A stretch of 10,152 bases of DNA, taken from contig JBEBXQ010000157.1 in assembly GCA_040391535.1 (NCBI GenBank), positions 1 to 10,152 of the forward strand, written 5' to 3'. This document shows positions 7,190-10,152 of the stretch, piece by piece. Source of the DNA: JBEBXQ01 sp040391535. GTDB lineage: Bacteria > Bacteroidota > Bacteroidia > Cytophagales > Spirosomataceae. A program made the position numbers and the translations under genes. Numbering within the stretch: position 1 is the stretch's first letter; each line of letters starts with the position of its first letter. The notes beneath the pieces are model-generated. The model saw nothing but the letters and a program-made list of their open reading frames with translations. It was not told the origin of the DNA and made no database searches.

Positions 7190-8266
7190 TCAGCTGTTGG
7201 GTATTGTTTTTAATCTCCTTTCAATATTTTCCTTCTGACTGACCACTTCCAGTGTCATCTCATAGGAAAGAGTCTCACCAGGTTGGATAAACAGTAATGT
7301 ACCTTCTTGCCGGGCCTTTTTCTGGCCTATTGGCGGATGAGTTCCCGGTTCCAGTCCTGTGACATATTCACCCGGACCCCAATGCTGCCAGTTGGTCATC
7401 CAGGGAAGTTGTTTTTTTGGAAAACTGACAATAAAGGCCAGTTCAAGTGCTTCATTGTGAATGCCACACTGACAAATACCTTCCCTGTTGGCTTCAATAT
7501 CTACAAAAACAGCCTCTTCTCCGCCCCCTTTATGGGCATCCAGTGGCGCGCTGCATCTTTTAAAATCATTACGGGAGTTGAATATGGCGTTATCCGGGTC
7601 ATTATCTCTTGAATTCCATGCACCCGCCCACAGAAGCCGTGCATTTTCATCTACCAGTGGCCAGCCCAGGTTAATATGATAAAGTATCATATGGGGGGCA
7701 GGTGTATTACCATAATTGGTGATTTCGTCTCTGAACCGGATGGTGGGCTCACCCAGCTGACTGGAAATAGTCCGCCTCAGCTCAAGACCCGGACCGAAAG
7801 GACGTGTTTCCCTGATCCGGCCGGTGATACTCATGGTGAGCTTTCCCTGAAACGGATCCGGTTGTATAACCGATTCAATTTCAGCAGGAATATTGCTGAT
7901 ATGGCCGTGCAGTCCACGATTGCCATATTCATCAGATTCAGGACCACCCACATGAGTAAGCCCGCAGGTAGTAACCAGACCGCCACCGAAAGTTCTGAGC
8001 CAGTCGGCCCCGCCGTCAGAGAGCGGCTGCGGGGAAGTAATGCCGGCATGACTCAGCCAGCTGAGGCTGTTCTGATTAAAAAACGCATCTGCAATATCCA
8101 TTGCACGATCCAGGATTACTTTATACCTGAATCCTGAACCTGTGTTAATCCATGCGATTCTCGTGCCTTTACCCGGCCCGTTATCCAGCACCGAAGTTTC
8201 AATCCCACCTATCTGATGTATATTTGAAATCTTGTGCTGCCAGCTGTCTTCACTTACTACTTTCAT
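7190..8266 (-). CDS. DUF4432 family protein, aldose-1-epimerase-like
   Basis: This 358-aa protein lacks a signal peptide. It carries the marks of DUF4432, a branch of the galactose-mutarotase-like beta-sandwich superfamily: LDRAMDIADAFF (52-63), GGGLVTTCGLTHVG (94-107), RGLHGHISNIPAE (117-129) and YHINLGWPLVDE (196-207). His192 and His197 and the Glu in GLEPGTHPP (Glu306) occupy positions expected for a mutarotase-type active site. Members are usually found beside sugar dehydrogenases and ABC sugar importers, and the reaction is poorly characterised; anomeric interconversion of an unusual or oxidised sugar is the natural inference. It begins 56 bases after the DUF1080 lipoprotein gene and is followed by the cupin gene. 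Confidence 0.86.
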   Translation of the reverse strand: MKVVSEDSWQHKISNIHQIGGIETSVLDNGPGKGTRIAWINTGSGFRYKVILDRAMDIADAFFNQNSLSWLSHAGITSPQPLSDGGADWLRTFGGGLVTTCGLTHVGGPESDEYGNRGLHGHISNIPAEIESVIQPDPFQGKLTMSITGRIRETRPFGPGLELRRTISSQLGEPTIRFRDEITNYGNTPAPHMILYHINLGWPLVDENARLLWAGAWNSRDNDPDNAIFNSRNDFKRCSAPLDAHKGGGEEAVFVDIEANREGICQCGIHNEALELAFIVSFPKKQLPWMTNWQHWGPGEYVTGLEPGTHPPIGQKKARQEGTLLFIQPGETLSYEMTLEVVSQKENIERRLKTIPNS

Positions 8267-8322
8267 TCGTTTACCGGAACTATCTCCCCTTCATATAAGT
8301 AATAAGGGAAAACAGGTGAATT

Positions 8323-9129
8323 TTACTGTTTAATACGAAGGTTTTTGTATTCCACTTTCATTGGCGGACCTACATGAACCTGAATCCCGAGAAACCCATT
8401 GCTGCTTCCGAAAACGGTATCTTCATCAGTAACATCACTCATGAGTACATCATTTACATAATGCTGAAGACGGTTACCTTTTACTACCAGATGAATGGTA
8501 TTCCAGTCTTCCTGCCTGATGATTGTTTTCAGAGAATCAGATGTACCCAGCGAACCGGTTACGGTTCTGTTCAGCCATGCATTACGCTGACGGTTTACTT
8601 TTAAAGCGGAATCAGGTTCTAACGAGTTGTCCAGCGGATTGACGGTGACCGTTTCACCTCTGTAAGCAAGGGTTGTTCTTTTTCTTTCTTCGTAATTCTG
8701 ACCAGTGTAGTTTACTTTTCCGTCAATATCGGCCTGGTATCCTTTCAATGCAAAAGGAATATCAGTCAGTTTTTCACTGCGGTAGTTAATACCTGAGTTC
8801 CCGTCGGCTGAAATTTTGAATTCACCTTTTAATTCAAAATCCCCTGGTTCGCCTCCGTTCCATATAATGAAGGAATTGGTTTTAAGGGGTTTATCCGGTG
8901 TGATCTCACCGGTCAGATTGCCGTTTTCAACGCGCCAGTAAGCCGTATCGCCATCCCACCCATCTAACGATTTACCGTCGAAGATAGCAGTATAGCCTTC
9001 ACTGTCAGGGGCAGAAGTGGAGGTATCAGTACTTTCAGAACTTTGGCTGGAACAGCCGATTGTAAATGCTCCGAAGGCCAGGGAAGCCATCATCACGACT
9101 GGCTTAAACAGGGTATTTTTGCTGTACAT
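8323..9129 (-). CDS. DUF1080 / 3-keto-disaccharide hydrolase lipoprotein
   Basis: This 268-aa secreted lipoprotein has a signal segment at 1-25, lipobox TIGC with Cys26, and a Ser/Thr-rich linker at 27-44. The domain from about 45 to 268 is PF06439: YTAIFDGKSLDGW (46-58) at the start, NSGINYRS (111-118), GYQADIDG in the middle, and the closing GFLGIQVHVGP with the terminal YKNLRIK. The fold is a concanavalin-like beta-sandwich. Family members act on 3-keto-glycosides made by dehydrogenases. The protein is predicted to be anchored in an envelope membrane, facing the periplasm or the outside. It is the first gene of the minus-strand unit, so it lies nearest the promoter. The start at 9129 gives a basic N-region; Met13/14 are less likely starts. 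Confidence 0.88.
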   Translation of the reverse strand: MYSKNTLFKPVVMMASLAFGAFTIGCSSQSSESTDTSTSAPDSEGYTAIFDGKSLDGWDGDTAYWRVENGNLTGEITPDKPLKTNSFIIWNGGEPGDFELKGEFKISADGNSGINYRSEKLTDIPFALKGYQADIDGKVNYTGQNYEERKRTTLAYRGETVTVNPLDNSLEPDSALKVNRQRNAWLNRTVTGSLGTSDSLKTIIRQEDWNTIHLVVKGNRLQHYVNDVLMSDVTDEDTVFGSSNGFLGIQVHVGPPMKVEYKNLRIKQ

Positions 9130-9161
9130 TGGTATAAGTTAGTAATCAGGTTAATTTATAT

Positions 9162-9175
9162 CCGGTATCCACCGG
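9162..9175. repeat. Small GC-rich hairpin in the operon leader
   Basis: CCGGT (9162-9166) and ACCGG (9171-9175) pair around ATCC. On the minus strand the same bases also read as two TACCGG copies ten bases apart. It lies 33-46 bases upstream of the lipoprotein start codon, inside the likely 5' untranslated leader. Confidence 0.3.
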
Positions 9176-9204
9176 TAAGGCTTCAGTTCTTCTGCAAAGA
9201 CGTA

Positions 9205-9234
9205 ATTATATGCAATTCGTGCCTGCCGCTGCAA
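9205..9234 (-). promoter_or_regulatory. Possible promoter of the enzyme operon
   Basis: On the minus strand TTGCAG (9234-9229) is followed after 18 bases by TATAAT (9210-9205), about 76 bases upstream of the lipoprotein ATG. This matches the general sigma-70 pattern. The Bacteroidota primary sigma usually prefers TTG and TAnnTTTG, and no good match to that was seen nearby, so the call is weak. Confidence 0.25.
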
Positions 9235-9253
9235 GGGTGGCATCCTGCCGTTG
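9222..9253. repeat. Direct repeat CCTGCCGyTG, 22-base spacing
   Basis: CCTGCCGCTG (9222-9231) and CCTGCCGTTG (9244-9253) match at 9 of 10 bases. They start 22 bases apart, two helical turns, and form a GC-rich island in otherwise AT-rich spacer. The first copy overlaps the possible -35 element of the enzyme operon, which is the arrangement of an activator or repressor binding site. Confidence 0.45.
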
Positions 9254-9344
9254 TTGTATAAGAGACTCAAAGGCAATATTAAGCGTTTAGAGCATACGAA
9301 AAAAATAAAATTACATTCAAAAATTCATATAACCCCCGAAATCT

Positions 9345-9425
9345 CTATCCTGTACTTACCTGTTTTTTAAATTAAGTTTTATAGTGAAATAATGATAAGT
9401 TTTAGTACCGGAAAGTACAGGATAG
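9345..9425. repeat. Long interrupted inverted repeat (16-base arms)
   Basis: CTATCCTGTACTT (9345-9357) and AAGTACAGGATAG (9413-9425) are perfect 13-base complements. After one A-A mismatch the pairing continues with CC (9359-9360) and GG (9410-9411), so 15 of 16 positions pair. The 49 bases between are strongly AT-rich. It may be a paired operator, a structured RNA, or the ends of a very small mobile element; no clear target-site duplication flanks it. Confidence 0.6.
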
Positions 9426-9557
9426 TTCTGCTCAACCTACTTCCTAGATTTGGTTTATCAAGTGATTTTTTAGTATGATTTATATATAAAATCAACTATT
9501 AATTAACATTTCCTGTATAAAGTTGTTTTTTTGAGAGGATAAGTTAAGGGAAATAAT

Positions 9558-9582
9558 TAAGCTTTTTACCCATAAGCTTTTA
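9558..9582. repeat. Tandem TAAGCTTTT(T)A direct repeat
   Basis: TAAGCTTTTTA (9558-9568) and TAAGCTTTTA (9573-9582) start 15 bases apart. TAAGCT appears again at 9825 and 9926 in the same spacer. AT-rich composition makes chance possible. Confidence 0.3.
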
Positions 9583-9734
9583 TCAGACCCGCCTCTGTTT
9601 TTAGTTTCCTGTTGACAGGTCAGAGAATAAGAAGGAGTGAGTGCTATGCAGATTTCTAAATTGTGTTATATAGATAATTTGTTTTAATAAATCAATTCTT
9701 AGTGCGTATGAAAATTAACTCTGTTGCCAGGTAT

Positions 9735-9774
9735 TCCAGAGAACCATGCTTCTGTCTGGATCATTTTTGTTTTA
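9735..9774 (+). terminator. Terminator-like hairpin in the spacer
   Basis: TCCAGA/TCTGGA (9735-9740, 9755-9760) enclose an inner GAA/TTC pair set (9741-9743, 9750-9752) with a two-base bulge and CCATGC loop. A T-rich tail (TTTTTGTTTT, 9764-9773) follows. It reads as a plus-strand intrinsic terminator or attenuator, but no upstream plus-strand gene is evident. Confidence 0.3.
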
Positions 9775-9783
9775 GCATGAAAC

Positions 9784-9801
9784 GTTATGGTTGACCATAA
9801 C
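9784..9801. promoter_or_regulatory. 18-base palindrome, candidate operator
   Basis: GTTATGGT and ACCATAAC are perfect 8-base arms around TG. The symmetry and length fit a dimeric transcription-factor site. It lies about 211 bases upstream of the plus-strand gene at 10013 and 655 bases upstream of the minus-strand operon, so it could serve either. Confidence 0.45.
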
Positions 9802-9841
9802 TTTTACTTAGGGTGAAGCTTACATAAGCTCATTGTTAGCA

Positions 9842-9865
9842 AAAAAGTCACAAATGTGATTTTTT
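9842..9865. repeat. A/T-flanked palindrome around TCACAAATGTGA
   Basis: TCACA (9848-9852) and TGTGA (9855-9859) are separated by AA. They extend through a G-T position into AAAAA/TTTTT, giving 11-base arms. The half-sites resemble those of CRP-type regulators but in the opposite orientation and with too short a spacer. A weak hairpin or operator is possible. Confidence 0.3.
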
Positions 9866-10012
9866 AAAGAAGGTTACATCTATTATATACGATTACAAAG
9901 GTAAGTATTGAATAATATCAATTCGTAAGCTACTTCTTAGGTATTATTGGTATCACGTATATATTGGATGGTTTGTTTTTAATATTCCAGAATCATCTAA
10001 CCAAGTTTCTAA

Positions 10013-10152
10013 ATGAGATCAAATTACAAAATAATCCTGACTGAGATCAGAATGGCTCCTCTTTTGCTGGGGGCATTGCTGGTTTCTACATGGTCAGTGA
10101 ATCCTATCCCTCTGAAAGCGGGCATTGAAGCCGGTATCAAAGTGGCTGACCG
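10013..10152 (+). CDS. Start of a secreted protein of unknown function (truncated by window edge)
   Basis: An ATG at 10013 opens a frame that stays open to the window end (46 complete codons). The N-terminus is basic (MRSNYKIILTEIR), followed by a hydrophobic stretch APLLLGALLVSTW (residues 15-27), the layout of a signal peptide or N-terminal membrane anchor. Mature sequence would begin around NPIPLKAGIEAG. A second in-frame ATG at 10052 (MAPLLLG) is an alternative start. There is no Shine-Dalgarno sequence, as for the other genes here. Composition switches from AT-rich to gene-like at this point, which supports a real gene. Too little is present to name a family. Confidence 0.55.
   Translation, partial: MRSNYKIILTEIRMAPLLLGALLVSTWSVNPIPLKAGIEAGIKVAD

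Larger units (their letters stand above)
9130..10012. other. AT-rich divergent spacer without a convincing gene
   Basis: About 880 bases separate the minus-strand enzyme operon from a divergent plus-strand gene. Both strands were read for short genes. Only tiny frames occur, such as 13 codons at 9646-9687 and 28 codons at 9708-9794, and none has a recognisable product. The spacer contains the repeats and palindromes listed separately, which is more symmetry than expected of plain filler. It may carry regulatory sites for both flanking genes, or an unrecognised small RNA. Confidence 0.6.

Noticed and set aside
9345..9425. Insertion-sequence or MITE ends
   Set aside because: The arms are inverted, but no flanking duplication or transposase trace is visible; kept only as an inverted repeat.
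9445..9452. TAGATTTG, a match to the Bacteroidota -7 element TAnnTTTG
   Set aside because: No TTG element at the expected distance upstream and more than 550 bases from the next plus-strand gene.
9708..9794. 28-codon plus-strand frame with several Cys
   Set aside because: No recognisable product or convincing initiation site, and it runs through the hairpin at 9735-9760; most likely chance.
9130..10012. CRISPR array or tRNA in the spacer
   Set aside because: The repeats are too short and irregular for CRISPR, and no cloverleaf or CCA-type end was seen.

Overview
The window looks like a chromosomal carbohydrate-catabolism locus from a Bacteroidota bacterium, most likely an environmental member of the Cytophagales, Sphingobacteriia or Chitinophagia. 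The assignment is inferred from the protein families: a DUF1080/3-keto-disaccharide hydrolase lipoprotein, a DUF4432 protein, and Gfo/Idh/MocA plus TIM-barrel isomerase-like enzymes. It also fits start codons that mostly lack Shine-Dalgarno sequences and sit behind A/T-rich leaders, and GC-moderate genes next to AT-rich spacers. No rRNA, tRNA, CRISPR array or transposase was found.

Layout, read along the minus strand from right to left. Positions 9129 to 3596 hold five enzyme genes: a secreted DUF1080 lipoprotein, a DUF4432 aldose-epimerase-like protein, a mannose-6-phosphate-isomerase-like bicupin, a xylose-isomerase-like TIM barrel, and a Gfo/Idh/MocA dehydrogenase. A strong intrinsic terminator follows at 3542-3573. 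Positions 3498 to 66 hold a complete CUT2 (ribose/inositol-type) ABC importer: a double-ATPase, a permease and a substrate-binding lipoprotein. A hairpin at the left edge may be the visible half of that unit's terminator. Positions 9130-10012 are an AT-rich spacer of about 880 bases with no convincing protein gene but several inverted and direct repeats. At 10013 a plus-strand gene begins with a signal peptide and runs off the window.

How the genes may work together (inference): a sugar, polyol or glycoside enters through the ABC importer. The dehydrogenase, which resembles levoglucosan dehydrogenase in several motifs, oxidises it, probably to a 3-keto sugar. The TIM-barrel, cupin and DUF4432 enzymes then eliminate, isomerise or epimerise the product. 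The DUF1080 lipoprotein would cleave 3-keto-glycosides outside the cytoplasm. The substrate is not determined by the sequence. No kinase, SusC/SusD pair, classical glycoside hydrolase or regulator is visible in the window.
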